A DNA stretch of 64,000 nucleotides from Bacteroides_E sp964583185 (GTDB lineage Bacteria > Bacteroidota > Bacteroidia > Bacteroidales > Bacteroidaceae), in the NCBI GenBank assembly GCA_964583185.1, contig CAZOVL010000001.1, forward strand, positions 1 through 64,000. The letters are read 5' to 3'. Position numbers and translations under genes: made by a program. Below the pieces are notes generated by a model that was not told the DNA's origin, searched no databases, and was given only the letters and a program-made list of their open reading frames with translations. Position 1 is the stretch's first letter, and each line of letters begins with the position of its first letter. Shown here one piece after another: positions 35,183 through 44,962 of the stretch.

Positions 35183-35262
35183 CGGTCTAGGACTGAAGGG
35201 CTGTCGGTCTAGGACCGAGGGGTGTTCAGTCCTAGACCGAGGGGGCTTGGCTCCTAGCCCCC
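35183..35262 (+). repeat. 22-bp-period palindromic repeat element, copy C
   Basis: Units at 35183 (CGGTCTAGGACTGA), 35205 (CGGTCTAGGACCGA), 35227 (inverted CAGTCCTAGACCGA) and 35249 (inverted, degenerate GGCTCCTAGCCCCC), exactly 22 bp apart. Spacers are AGGGCTGT, GGGGTGTT and GGGGGCTT. Units 2 and 3 can form a 12-bp stem. It lies between the divergent gyrA and clpC, about 220 bp from the gyrA start. The rest of this 606-bp intergenic region holds the two promoter boxes and AT-rich sequence. Confidence 0.92.
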
Positions 35263-35535
35263 CTAAAAAGAACTCACTGAGATGAATCTAAAAGCTTCTT
35301 TTTTTACTCCCATTAAACAAACAATACAACTTATTTATTTAATATTTTTTGTTCCTTTTTTTCACTTCTCATTGTTTTTTTGTATCTTAAATAAACCAAG
35401 AGAAAAGACAATAACTTTAAACGTTAAAAAGATAGTTTATAAATAATGGTACACTAATGGCACAGTATTTGCTATATTACTTATTAAGAGATTATAAATT
35501 AAATTAAACGAAAATCAAGATAGTATAGATTATAT

Positions 35536-35561
35536 TATCTTTGCCTTATTATATAAGGAGG
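35536..35561 (+). promoter_or_regulatory. -7 box and strong ribosome-binding site of clpC
   Basis: TATCTTTG at 35536-35543 matches TAnnTTTG. AAGGAGG at 35555-35561 lies 7 bp before the clpC ATG at 35569. A full Shine-Dalgarno is uncommon in this phylum, so it fixes the start and suggests efficient translation. Confidence 0.6.
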
Positions 35562-35568
35562 AGAAATT

Positions 35569-38118
35569 ATGAACAATCATTTTTCACAAAACGTTTCCGA
35601 TATCATTGCCTATAGTAAAGAAGAGGCCAATCGCCTTAAAAACGACTATATAGGACCGGAACATTTATTGCTTGGATTGATTCGATATGGCCAAGGAAAG
35701 GCTATAGATATATTAATGGAGTTAAACATAAACTTAATTGACATCAAAAATAAAACAGAAAAAAAACTAAAAAGTGTCTCTAATGATATGCTATTGCCTA
35801 ATGCCAATATTGCCATATCAGAGACTTCAGCACAAGTGCTGAAAATGTCTTTATTAGAGGCCAGAAAGCTACACAGTGATGAAGCTGATTCTGAACACCT
35901 ATTACTCGCCTTGTTAAAAGAGGAGAATAATATAGCAGCAACACTACTTGAAGAAGATCAAGTGGATTATAATAAAGTATATGAACTTTTGTCATTGAAA
36001 CAAGAGCTTGACACACCCAAGAGTTTCTTGGAAGATGACGAAGACGATGACGAAGAGGAAGATGACGATTTGTCGTTCCTTTCTGATAGTTCAAAAGAAA
36101 GTACATCAAAGTCAAAAACTACAACTCAGAAACCAACAAACGACACACCTGTTCTAGATAATTTTGGGTTGGATATGACTCGTGCGGCTGAAGAGGGAAA
36201 ATTAGACCCGGTCATTGGCAGAGAGAGAGAAATTGAACGAATTGCACAAATCTTAAGTCGTCGCAAAAAAAACAACCCGGTACTCATTGGTGAACCAGGG
36301 GTTGGAAAATCGGCTATTGTAGAAGGCTTAGCTCTTAGAATAGCACAAAAAAAGGTATCCCGTGTTTTATTCGACAAACGAGTAATATCTTTGGATATGG
36401 CTTCTGTTGTTGCCGGAACAAAATACAGGGGACAATTTGAAGAGCGAATTCGCTCTATATTGAATGAGCTTAGGGAAAACCCACAAGTAATTTTGTTTAT
36501 TGATGAGTTACACACCATTGTTGGAGCCGGATCAGCAGCCGGTTCAATGGATGCAGCCAATATGCTTAAACCGGCTTTGGCACGTGGAGAAATTCAATGT
36601 ATCGGAGCAACTACTTTAGACGAATACCGAAATCACATAGAGAAAGATGGTGCCTTAGAAAGACGTTTCCAAAAAGTGGTGGTTGAAGAAACTACCCCCG
36701 AAGAAACGTTGGAAATTCTAAGAAACATTAAGGATAAATACGAAGATCATCACAATGTAACGTACACAGACAAAGCAATTGAAGCTTGCGTAAAACTAAC
36801 AGATCGTTACATTACCGATCGAAATTTTCCGGATAAAGCTATCGATGCTTTAGATGAAGTGGGCTCTAGAGTTCACCTAACCAATATCACTGTTCCTAAA
36901 GAAATAGAAGATAAGGAAAAAGATATTGAGGAAACTAAAGAGAATAAAATAGAGGCTGTAAAACGTCAAAATTATGAATTGGCAGCTAACTATCGCGACC
37001 AGGAAAAGAAGTTGATAGATCAGTTAGAATCTATGAAAGCTAAATGGGAAGCGGAGTTGAAAGAAAACCGAGAAACAGTTGATGAAGAAGAGGTAGCCAA
37101 TGTAGTTTCAATGATGTCGGGAGTTCCGGTTCAACGCATTGCACAAGCTGAGGGAGTACGTTTAGCGGGAATGAAAGAAAAACTTAAGTCAACGGTTATT
37201 GCTCAAGATGATGCTATAGATAAAATATCTCAAGCTATTCTTAGAAGTCGCGTGGGATTAAAAGACCCTAACCGTCCAATAGGTACATTTATGTTATTAG
37301 GACCTACAGGTGTGGGTAAAACCTATTTAGCAAAAGAGCTGGCTAAGTATATGTTTGGTTCTTCCGATGCTTTAATCCGCATTGATATGAGTGAATACAT
37401 GGAAAAATTCACGGTATCCAGATTGGTTGGAGCACCTCCCGGATATGTGGGATACGAAGAAGGTGGACAGCTTACAGAGCAAGTACGCAGAAGACCTTAC
37501 TCCATAATTTTACTCGATGAGATTGAAAAAGCACACGCTGATGTATTTAACCTATTGCTCCAAGTAATGGATGAAGGTAGATTAACAGACAGTAACGGCC
37601 GTGTGGTTGATTTCAAAAACACGGTAGTTATTATGACTTCTAACGTAGGTAGCCGTAGATTAAAAGACTTTGGAGCTGGAGTTGGATTCACCAATCAAGG
37701 AAACTTGGAAGATAAAAACTATGCCAGAGGTGTTATTAAAAAAGCATTGAATCGTTCTTTCTCTCCGGAGTTTATTAATAGATTGGATGAAATCATTTTC
37801 TTCGATTCTCTATCTTTAGATGCCATCAAGGTGATTATTGATTTAGAATTAGAGAAACTCTACAAACGCATTAACTCTCTAGGTTTCATTGTTAAGCTAG
37901 ACAACAAAGCCAAAGAGTTTATTGCAACTAAAGGATACGACTCTCAATATGGAGCCAGACCTTTAAAGAGAGCTCTCCAAAACTACGTTGAAGATCCATT
38001 AGCTGAAATGCTTATCTCTGCTAAAATTGAAGAGGGAACAATTCTTGAGGGAAGCCTCAATGAAAAAACAGAAACCATTGAGTTCAACATAAAGCAAGTA
38101 GAAAAAGTAAAATCGTAA
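35569..38118 (+). CDS. clpC: ATP-dependent Clp protease ATP-binding subunit ClpC
   Basis: An 849-residue AAA+ unfoldase that feeds substrates to ClpP. It has two N-terminal Clp repeats (about 5-145), an acidic linker (LEDDEDDDEEEDDDLSF), and AAA+ domain 1 with Walker A GEPGVGKSA. A short middle domain with a UVR motif follows (NYELAANYRDQEKKL), then AAA+ domain 2 with GPTGVGKTYLAKEL. GAGVGFTNQ is the likely ClpP-docking loop. It starts after a strong Shine-Dalgarno and is followed by a terminator and htpG, so the two chaperone-type genes sit side by side. Confidence 0.95.
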   Translation: MNNHFSQNVSDIIAYSKEEANRLKNDYIGPEHLLLGLIRYGQGKAIDILMELNINLIDIKNKTEKKLKSVSNDMLLPNANIAISETSAQVLKMSLLEARKLHSDEADSEHLLLALLKEENNIAATLLEEDQVDYNKVYELLSLKQELDTPKSFLEDDEDDDEEEDDDLSFLSDSSKESTSKSKTTTQKPTNDTPVLDNFGLDMTRAAEEGKLDPVIGREREIERIAQILSRRKKNNPVLIGEPGVGKSAIVEGLALRIAQKKVSRVLFDKRVISLDMASVVAGTKYRGQFEERIRSILNELRENPQVILFIDELHTIVGAGSAAGSMDAANMLKPALARGEIQCIGATTLDEYRNHIEKDGALERRFQKVVVEETTPEETLEILRNIKDKYEDHHNVTYTDKAIEACVKLTDRYITDRNFPDKAIDALDEVGSRVHLTNITVPKEIEDKEKDIEETKENKIEAVKRQNYELAANYRDQEKKLIDQLESMKAKWEAELKENRETVDEEEVANVVSMMSGVPVQRIAQAEGVRLAGMKEKLKSTVIAQDDAIDKISQAILRSRVGLKDPNRPIGTFMLLGPTGVGKTYLAKELAKYMFGSSDALIRIDMSEYMEKFTVSRLVGAPPGYVGYEEGGQLTEQVRRRPYSIILLDEIEKAHADVFNLLLQVMDEGRLTDSNGRVVDFKNTVVIMTSNVGSRRLKDFGAGVGFTNQGNLEDKNYARGVIKKALNRSFSPEFINRLDEIIFFDSLSLDAIKVIIDLELEKLYKRINSLGFIVKLDNKAKEFIATKGYDSQYGARPLKRALQNYVEDPLAEMLISAKIEEGTILEGSLNEKTETIEFNIKQVEKVKS

Positions 38119-38150
38119 GCTTTCCGTTAAGAACTCATAAACAATAAGAC

Positions 38151-38185
38151 AAAATGTCAGCCCATACAGAGCTGGCATTTTTTTT
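38151..38185 (+). terminator. terminator of clpC
   Basis: AAAATGTCAGC (38151-38161) pairs with GCTGGCATTTT (38171-38181) with one G-U pair, then a T run. Confidence 0.85.
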
Positions 38186-38240
38186 GCAATCAACCTAGAT
38201 AGATTAAAAAGATTAATGAACTTATTAAAACAATAATGGT

Positions 38241-40292
38241 ATGAGAAAAGGGAATATTGGAGTAACTACGGAAAACATTTTTCCAATTATAAAGAAGTTT
38301 CTTTATAGTGATCATGAAATATTCTTAAGAGAATTAGTATCAAACGCCGTAGATGCTACACAAAAACTTAAAACATTATCTTCCATAGGTGAATTCAAAG
38401 GAGAACTAGGAGACTTAACTGTTCATATCTCCATTGATAAAGACAAAGGAACATTAACCATTTCCGATCGTGGTATTGGATTGACCGATGAAGAAATAGA
38501 TAAATACATCAATCAGATTGCATTTTCAGGAGCCAATGACTTCCTTGAAAAGTATAAAGACGATGCCAATGCCATAATTGGTCATTTTGGTTTGGGCTTC
38601 TATTCTGCATTTATGGTTTCAAGTAAGGTTGAAATAGTATCTAAATCGCACAAAGAAAATACAGAAGCCATTAAATGGAGCTGTGATGGTAGCCCTGAAT
38701 TTACCATGGAAAAAACAGAGAAAGAAGATCGGGGAACAGACATCATATTATATATTGATGAAGATTCAAAAGAGTTCTTGGAAGAACCTCGCATACAAAC
38801 TCTACTAAATAAATACGCAAAATTCTTACCTGTACCCATTGCTTTTGGCAAGAAAAAAGAGTGGAAAGAAGGAAAAGAAATTGAAACTGATGAAGATTTA
38901 ATAATCAACAATACGGCTCCACTTTGGACCCGTCAACCAAGTGAATTAAAGGATGAAGACTACATTGATTTCTACAAAACTCTTTATCCTATGTCTGATG
39001 AGCCTTTATTTTGGATTCATTTAAACGTAGACTATCCTTTCAATCTGACAGGTATTCTTTATTTCCCAAAAGTTAAAAGCAACATAGAGTTAAATAGAAA
39101 TAAAATACAATTATACAGCAATCAAGTATTCATTACAGATTCTGTTGAAAATATTGTACCCGACTTCTTAACTCTACTTCATGGAGTAATTGACTCACCG
39201 GATATTCCATTGAATGTATCGCGTTCCTATTTACAGAGCGACGCTAATGTAAAAAAGATATCTACATACATCACTAAAAAAGTGGCCGATCGTTTGTTCT
39301 CTATTTTCAAAGAGGATAGAAAGGACTTTGAAAGTAAATGGGACAGTGTTAAGATATTCATTAACTATGGTATACTGACTGAAGAGGATTTCTATGAAAG
39401 AGCTAAAAAATTCTCTCTACTAACAGATACAGATGAAAAGCATTTTACTTTTGATGAATACCAAGAATTAATCAAAGGAAATCAGACAGATAAAGACGGG
39501 AACGTAATTTATCTATATAGCACAAACAAAGAAGAACAATTCAGCTACATTGAATCTGCCAAGAAAAAAGGGTATAGTGTACTCTTAATGAATGGACAGC
39601 TAGATATTGCTGTAGTTGGACTATTAGAACAAAAGTTTGAAAAATCCAGATTTACTAGAGTAGATAGTGATGTGATTGATAATTTAATTGTGAAAGAAGA
39701 CAACACAAAAGAGATACTTCCCGCACAACAACAAGACTTACTATCCAATAGCTTTAAAAGCCAACTTCCTGTAATGGAGAAAAAAGAGTTCCACGTACAA
39801 ATTCAACCCTTAGGTGAAGATGAAAATCCTGTAATCATTACACAGAGTGAATACATGAGACGTATGAAGGATATGGCTGATATTCAAGCCGGAATGAACT
39901 TCTATGGAGAAATGCCTGATATGTTCACAATGGTACTAAATAGTGATCATCAACTTATTAAATCCATTCTAGCGGAAGGAGAAAAAGCTTGCGAAGAAAG
40001 TATAGAGCCTCTTCAGAATGAAATTAATGCCATTCAAAAAGAACAAGAAGACATCAACACTAAGAATAAAGATTTAAAACCAGAAGATGTTCCAACAGAA
40101 GATAAAGATCGCATTCAAGAATTAGATAAACAATGGAGCGAACTTAAAGACAAGAAAGAAGCTACTTATGCTGACTTTGCAAAGGACAACAAGGTTATTC
40201 ATCAATTAATTGACTTGGCACTACTTCAAAACAACATGTTAAGTGGTCAAGCTTTAACCGATTTTGTAAAACGAAGTATCGATTTAATCTAA
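38241..40292 (+). CDS. htpG: Hsp90-family chaperone HtpG
   Basis: A 683-residue ATP-dependent chaperone. The GHKL ATPase is N-terminal: FLRELVSNAVDATQKL, SDRGIGLTDEEI and IGHFGLGFYSAFMVSS. The middle domain carries the catalytic loop arginine region (IPLNVSRSYLQSDANV, about 330-350). The C-terminal dimerisation part is longer than in E. coli, with a charged coiled-coil stretch (EKACEESIEPLQNEINAIQ). The gene follows clpC and its terminator, and has its own terminator at 40321. Confidence 0.95.
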   Translation: MRKGNIGVTTENIFPIIKKFLYSDHEIFLRELVSNAVDATQKLKTLSSIGEFKGELGDLTVHISIDKDKGTLTISDRGIGLTDEEIDKYINQIAFSGANDFLEKYKDDANAIIGHFGLGFYSAFMVSSKVEIVSKSHKENTEAIKWSCDGSPEFTMEKTEKEDRGTDIILYIDEDSKEFLEEPRIQTLLNKYAKFLPVPIAFGKKKEWKEGKEIETDEDLIINNTAPLWTRQPSELKDEDYIDFYKTLYPMSDEPLFWIHLNVDYPFNLTGILYFPKVKSNIELNRNKIQLYSNQVFITDSVENIVPDFLTLLHGVIDSPDIPLNVSRSYLQSDANVKKISTYITKKVADRLFSIFKEDRKDFESKWDSVKIFINYGILTEEDFYERAKKFSLLTDTDEKHFTFDEYQELIKGNQTDKDGNVIYLYSTNKEEQFSYIESAKKKGYSVLLMNGQLDIAVVGLLEQKFEKSRFTRVDSDVIDNLIVKEDNTKEILPAQQQDLLSNSFKSQLPVMEKKEFHVQIQPLGEDENPVIITQSEYMRRMKDMADIQAGMNFYGEMPDMFTMVLNSDHQLIKSILAEGEKACEESIEPLQNEINAIQKEQEDINTKNKDLKPEDVPTEDKDRIQELDKQWSELKDKKEATYADFAKDNKVIHQLIDLALLQNNMLSGQALTDFVKRSIDLI

Positions 40293-40320
40293 TTGTAGAT
40301 TACCAATAAATATCTCACGA

Positions 40321-40356
40321 AAGGGATGAACAGATTTATTTGTTCATCCCTTTTTT
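40321..40356 (+). terminator. terminator of htpG
   Basis: AAGGGATGAACA (40321-40332) pairs with TGTTCATCCCTT (40341-40352), then TTTT. Confidence 0.88.
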
Positions 40357-40442
40357 ATTCTATAACATTTTACATTAAATCAGCATTTCCTTGAAAAGAC
40401 AAAGTAACCATCCAACCATTTGATACTTAAAGGTATACATTA

Positions 40443-40478
40443 GTGTAATAAAAACACATAAATTCATATTTATTACAC
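40443..40478. promoter_or_regulatory. 9-bp inverted repeat upstream of the GH2 gene
   Basis: GTGTAATAA at 40443-40451 and TTATTACAC at 40470-40478, 18 bp apart, about 77 bp before the GH2 start. It could be an operator or a leader hairpin. Confidence 0.35.
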
Positions 40479-40554
40479 AATATTCTATTTGTTTCTAAAT
40501 AATTATTTACATTTTTGTGTTTGTACTATTTATTCAAAAACTATTGATATAATT

Positions 40555-43386
40555 ATGAAGAGGCTTTTGACAACTTTATTCTTACTTTCTTTTTCTTTTT
40601 TACTGCTATTTTCTCAACAAACAGAAACTCAGTATATTACAGGGAAAGGTTTAGGAGATACTCAAACTTGGGATTTTTGGTGTTCTGAAGGACACAACAG
40701 TAAAAAATGGAGCACCATAGAAGTACCCTCACAATGGGAGCTTCAAGGATTTGGTGATTATTGCTACGGTCGGTGGTATAAAATACCCGGAGCTGTACCA
40801 CCTACAGAAACAGGTATATATAAACGTTTTTTCGATGTTTCTGAATCATGGAAAAACAAACAAATAAAAATTATTTTTGAAGGAGCAATGACCGATACCG
40901 AAGTCTTTATTAATGGTAAATTGGCTGGACCAATACATCAAGGAGGCTTTACTCGGTTTAGTTATGACATTACAGATAAAATAAAAGTAGGAAAGTCCAA
41001 TGAAATAGAAGTAAAGGTAGCTAAAGAATCGTCAAACAAATCGGTTAATGCTGCTGAGCGCAAGGCTGATTGGTGGATTTTCGGTGGCATTTACCGCCCG
41101 GTATATCTAGAAGCCAAACCTAAATTTAATATTGAACGCATTGCAGTAAATGCAAAAATGGATGGTTCATTCTATGCTGATGTATACACTTCTAATCTTC
41201 CAAAAGGATATTCATTAGAGTCGCATATTACTCCTGTAGGTGTTGAAACAGCCTTATTCAATAAGCACAAACAAGCTTTATCCAAGGGAAACACACATAC
41301 CATAGAAACAAAATGGACTAATGTAAAACCTTGGGATGTTGAAAACCCTAATTTATACACTCTCCATCTAAGGCTTATTAACCCCAAAGGCGAAACCGTA
41401 CACAACTTCAGTGAACGAATTGGTTTTAGAACTGTTGAACTTCGCAAACGAGATGGATTATATGTAAATGGAGTAAAGGTGGTTCTTAAGGGAATAAATC
41501 GCCACTCATTCTATCCTAGTGGAGGTAGAACGACTAATCGTGAAATTAGTTTAATGGATGCAAAGCTCATTAAAGAAATGAATATGAATGCGGTTCGCTT
41601 TCATTATGCACCAGATAAACACTTTATAGAGGTTTGCGATTCACTGGGGATTTTTGTTATTAACGAATTAGCTGGTTGGCAAAATGCATACGATAACAAG
41701 GTGGGTAAAAAGATACAAGAAAACTTTATGGCTCGTGATGTGAATCACCCCTCCATCATAATTTGGAGTAATGGAAATGAAGGAGGATGGAATGCCAATT
41801 TAGATGCAGGATTTGCCGAGCTTGACCCTCAAAAAAGACACGTTATTCATCCATGGGCTGATTTCAACGATTTAGACACTCACCACTACCCTACGTATCA
41901 AACTGGGGTTGGACGATTTAATAATGGCTATAAACTATTTATGCCTACCGAATTTATGCATGGAACATACGACCAAGGTCACGGTGCAGGTTTAGAAGAT
42001 TTTTGGAACAAATGGATATCCCATCCTCTTTTTGTTGGTGGATTTATGTGGGACTTCTCAGATAATGCAGTAGTGAGGACAGATAAAAATGGAATTCTCG
42101 ATTCCGATGGTTCCAATGGTGCTGATGGTATTCTTGGGCCACACAGAGAAAAAGATGGAAGCTATTATGCAGTACGAGAAATATGGGCACCTATAAAGTT
42201 TAAGAAACTACTTATTACCCCTTCCTTTAATGGGGAATTTTTAATTGAGAATGGATATTTATATAGCTCATTGAACAGTTGCAGAATGGAATATAGAGTA
42301 ATCTCTGCTCCATCCCCTCTATCGGATAATGAGATGAAAATCATTGCTTCCGGAAAAGTTGAGTTACCTAACATTAACCCCTCTGAAGTGGGACGTGCAA
42401 AAATGGATTTACCCTCTAATTTCTTTCAGGGAGATATATTAGAATTGATTGCATATGACAAAGATGAAAATGAAATATGCAATTGGACTTGGACCATTCA
42501 TTATGCAGATGAATATACTGCTCGTGAATTAGCTCAAGTCAGTCAAGAAGGGAAAGTCAGAATAAAATCCACACCTGACAAAACCACCTTATCGGCTAAT
42601 GGTGTAAACGTTACGTTTAATTGTGTAACCGGATATTTAGAGGAAGTAACTAATACAAAAAGTAAAATATCTTTTAACAACGGACCAATACCTGTTGGAA
42701 TGAATGCTCGTATTGATAAAGTATCTTCTTATATGGACGGAGAAAATGCTGTTTTTACAGTAAAATATCTAGGTGCTATTGATTCAATACAATGGAAAAT
42801 GACTCCATCGGGTATGCTACAGATGCATTCAGTAATGCTAAACCGAGGAAGAGGAGGTCAAGGATTTGATGATGCCATTCACGAAGAAAACATATTAAAC
42901 TTCGGCTTAACCTTTTCTTATCCGGAAGAAAAAGTTAAAGGAATGCGATGGATGGGAAGAGGTCCTTATCGTGTATGGAAAAACCGTATTCCGGGAGCCA
43001 ACTTTGGCATTTGGGAAAAGGAATACAACAATACTTTAACCGGAGCTTCGTATGAAACTCTGGTTTATCCCGAGTTTAAAGGATACCATGGAAATATTTA
43101 TTGGAGTACACTACAAACCACAGAATCGAATTTCACAGTTTATAGTGAAAGCGATGGTATATATATGCGAGTATTCACCCCCGAAGAGCCAACAGATAAC
43201 AAGGCAAATAAGGCCAATCCTAAATTCCCTGAGGGAGATATCTCTTTTCTTTTGGATATTCCGGCTATACGCTGCTTCAAACCCACACATCAACAAGGAC
43301 CACAAAGCCAACCCGGTGACATTCGTATAAAATTGGGCGATGAGGGATTAAACATCAATTTATGGTTTGATTTTAGAGCTAATTAA
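40555..43386 (+). CDS. secreted glycoside hydrolase family 2 enzyme (beta-galactosidase-like)
   Basis: A 943-residue enzyme. The signal peptide MKRLLTTLFLLSFSFLLLFS sets the start at 40555. The domain order is that of GH2: jelly-roll (about 25-190), Ig-like, then the TIM barrel with acid/base Glu409 in IIWSNGNEGGW and nucleophile Glu466 in MPTEFMHG. C-terminal Ig-like and beta-sandwich parts follow, with FDDAIHEENILNFGLTFSYP. The motif SNGNEGG and TEFMHG differ from the LacZ forms SLGNES and CEYAHA, so the substrate may be another beta-glycoside. It stands alone, without SusCD or a regulator. Confidence 0.88.
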   Translation: MKRLLTTLFLLSFSFLLLFSQQTETQYITGKGLGDTQTWDFWCSEGHNSKKWSTIEVPSQWELQGFGDYCYGRWYKIPGAVPPTETGIYKRFFDVSESWKNKQIKIIFEGAMTDTEVFINGKLAGPIHQGGFTRFSYDITDKIKVGKSNEIEVKVAKESSNKSVNAAERKADWWIFGGIYRPVYLEAKPKFNIERIAVNAKMDGSFYADVYTSNLPKGYSLESHITPVGVETALFNKHKQALSKGNTHTIETKWTNVKPWDVENPNLYTLHLRLINPKGETVHNFSERIGFRTVELRKRDGLYVNGVKVVLKGINRHSFYPSGGRTTNREISLMDAKLIKEMNMNAVRFHYAPDKHFIEVCDSLGIFVINELAGWQNAYDNKVGKKIQENFMARDVNHPSIIIWSNGNEGGWNANLDAGFAELDPQKRHVIHPWADFNDLDTHHYPTYQTGVGRFNNGYKLFMPTEFMHGTYDQGHGAGLEDFWNKWISHPLFVGGFMWDFSDNAVVRTDKNGILDSDGSNGADGILGPHREKDGSYYAVREIWAPIKFKKLLITPSFNGEFLIENGYLYSSLNSCRMEYRVISAPSPLSDNEMKIIASGKVELPNINPSEVGRAKMDLPSNFFQGDILELIAYDKDENEICNWTWTIHYADEYTARELAQVSQEGKVRIKSTPDKTTLSANGVNVTFNCVTGYLEEVTNTKSKISFNNGPIPVGMNARIDKVSSYMDGENAVFTVKYLGAIDSIQWKMTPSGMLQMHSVMLNRGRGGQGFDDAIHEENILNFGLTFSYPEEKVKGMRWMGRGPYRVWKNRIPGANFGIWEKEYNNTLTGASYETLVYPEFKGYHGNIYWSTLQTTESNFTVYSESDGIYMRVFTPEEPTDNKANKANPKFPEGDISFLLDIPAIRCFKPTHQQGPQSQPGDIRIKLGDEGLNINLWFDFRAN

Positions 43387-43414
43387 AAAGATTCAACACG
43401 AAAGGTTTTTCATT

Positions 43415-43446
43415 AAAAGAGGATGTAATAGCATCCTCTTTTTTTA
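43415..43446 (+). terminator. terminator of the GH2 gene
   Basis: AAAAGAGGATG (43415-43425) pairs with CATCCTCTTTT (43432-43442), then a T run. Confidence 0.88.
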
Positions 43447-43523
43447 TCTAATGTCATTAAAAATACTACAATTTCACATTTTATCAGAACAACCCTTTTA
43501 AGGCTCACAGAGGGGTTACTAAA

Positions 43524-43603
43524 CGGTCTAGGACCGAAGACCCATCGGTCTAGGACTGAAGGGTGCTCGGTCTAGGACCGAGGGGTGTTAGGTCTAAGAC
43601 CGA
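43524..43603 (+). repeat. 22-bp-period palindromic repeat element, copy D
   Basis: Units at 43524 (CGGTCTAGGACCGA), 43546 (CGGTCTAGGACTGA), 43568 (CGGTCTAGGACCGA) and 43590 (AGGTCTAAGACCGA, close to a perfect palindrome), exactly 22 bp apart. Spacers are AGACCCAT, AGGGTGCT and GGGGTGTT. It lies in the 385-bp gap between the convergent GH2 and cydB genes; the rest of that gap holds their two terminators and AT-rich sequence. Confidence 0.93.
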
Positions 43604-43715
43604 CTTAAATGCAACCTTCAAAATCGTTTTCTTGTTTCTCTCATTCATCCAAAAGCATACTCATAAAGGCTCATTAATCTTAAAAATAAATAGATTACAT
43701 CACCCCCATATATAA

Positions 43716-43748
43716 CAAAATGGCGACTGAAAATCAATCGCCATTTTG
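43716..43748 (-). terminator. terminator of the cytochrome bd operon
   Basis: CAAAATGGCGA (43716-43726) pairs with TCGCCATTTTG (43738-43748), 23 bp after the cydB stop on the minus strand. Confidence 0.8.
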
Positions 43749-43771
43749 TTTAGAAAGAACTTGTAACTCAA

Positions 43772-44929
43772 TTAATACATGTGCTTATTAGACTCTAACT
43801 CTTCACTATCTATTTTCTTTTTATTCAAGCTACGCCATGCATAGAATATATATGCAAAAACAAATGGAGCTAATAAAGAAACATAAGCCATCGTTTTAAG
43901 CGTAAATACACTTGAAGAGCTATTTGCAATGGTCAATGAATATTGAATATCTACATTTGAAGGATAGAAAGCAGTATTATTAAATCCTGCCAGTAAGAAC
44001 AGAGCTAAAACGGTTAATACTGTACCCGATCCTGCAAACCATATTCCCTTGTCATAAGTAGATTGGAAAATAGTTCTAATAATTCCATAAAGCACTAAAA
44101 CAACCCCAATTAAAAAGACAGCAGCTACAATAGGCATCTCAATTAAGTTGGTAAAATACTTATAAGGTTGCATAAATATTTCTTGCGTTTCCGGATTTAC
44201 TGCAAAGCCATCTTTTAATAAGGTACGAATAACAAAGCCCAAGAAAAACACAAGGAAAAGAGCAGTATTAATAATTAAACTTTTTCTGCAACGTTTAATC
44301 AAAGGCTCATGGTTAATACTATTCAAGAAATAAAGAACACCTAAAATACGGGCCAAGAAAAGCACTGCAAGTCCAAGCACCACATTCCAAGGATCTAACA
44401 AGGCATCTAATCCATGCGATGCATTGGCCCAATGACTAATAACGGGTGACGAACCATCTAATGATAGCAAATTGTCTTTATTTACAATAAAGTTTGAACC
44501 ATTAAAGAACGTAGCTACTGCACCACCTAATAAAAGAGGTCCAAGTATACCATTTGCAATTAAAAAAGAATGATAAGTTTTTTTGCCTAGTAAATTACCG
44601 GCACGGTCTTGGAACTCATAACTCACAGCCTGAAGCACGAAAGTAAATAAAATAATCATCCACAACCAGTAAGCTCCACCAAAGCTGGTACTGTAAAACA
44701 GAGGAAAAGAAGCAAAGAACGATGCTCCAAACGTAACCAATGTAGTAAAAGTAAATTCCCATTTTCTTCCCGTAGAGTTTATCATCATTTTACGCTCATC
44801 ATCTGTTTTTCCAATTTCAAAGAGTAAAGAATTACCACCTTGAACAAATAACAAGAATACTAGAATACCACCTAACAAAGCGATAATCACCCACCAATAT
44901 TGTTGTAAAAAAATATATGTTTGATCCAT
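43772..44929 (-). CDS. cydB: cytochrome bd ubiquinol oxidase subunit II
   Basis: A 385-residue integral membrane protein with eight or nine predicted spans. It has LQQYWWVIIALLGGILVFLLFVQGG at the N-terminus and NSTGRKWEFTFTTLVTFGASFFA, which matches the conserved EWNE/TGRKWE-like region of CydB in Bacteroidota. With CydA it forms the bd-type quinol oxidase, which reduces oxygen with high affinity and without proton pumping. It starts 33 bp after cydA. Confidence 0.93.
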   Translation of the reverse strand: MDQTYIFLQQYWWVIIALLGGILVFLLFVQGGNSLLFEIGKTDDERKMMINSTGRKWEFTFTTLVTFGASFFASFPLFYSTSFGGAYWLWMIILFTFVLQAVSYEFQDRAGNLLGKKTYHSFLIANGILGPLLLGGAVATFFNGSNFIVNKDNLLSLDGSSPVISHWANASHGLDALLDPWNVVLGLAVLFLARILGVLYFLNSINHEPLIKRCRKSLIINTALFLVFFLGFVIRTLLKDGFAVNPETQEIFMQPYKYFTNLIEMPIVAAVFLIGVVLVLYGIIRTIFQSTYDKGIWFAGSGTVLTVLALFLLAGFNNTAFYPSNVDIQYSLTIANSSSSVFTLKTMAYVSLLAPFVFAYIFYAWRSLNKKKIDSEELESNKHMY

Positions 44930-44962
44930 AGATACTATATTATTAAAGTTTAGATGATAGAA

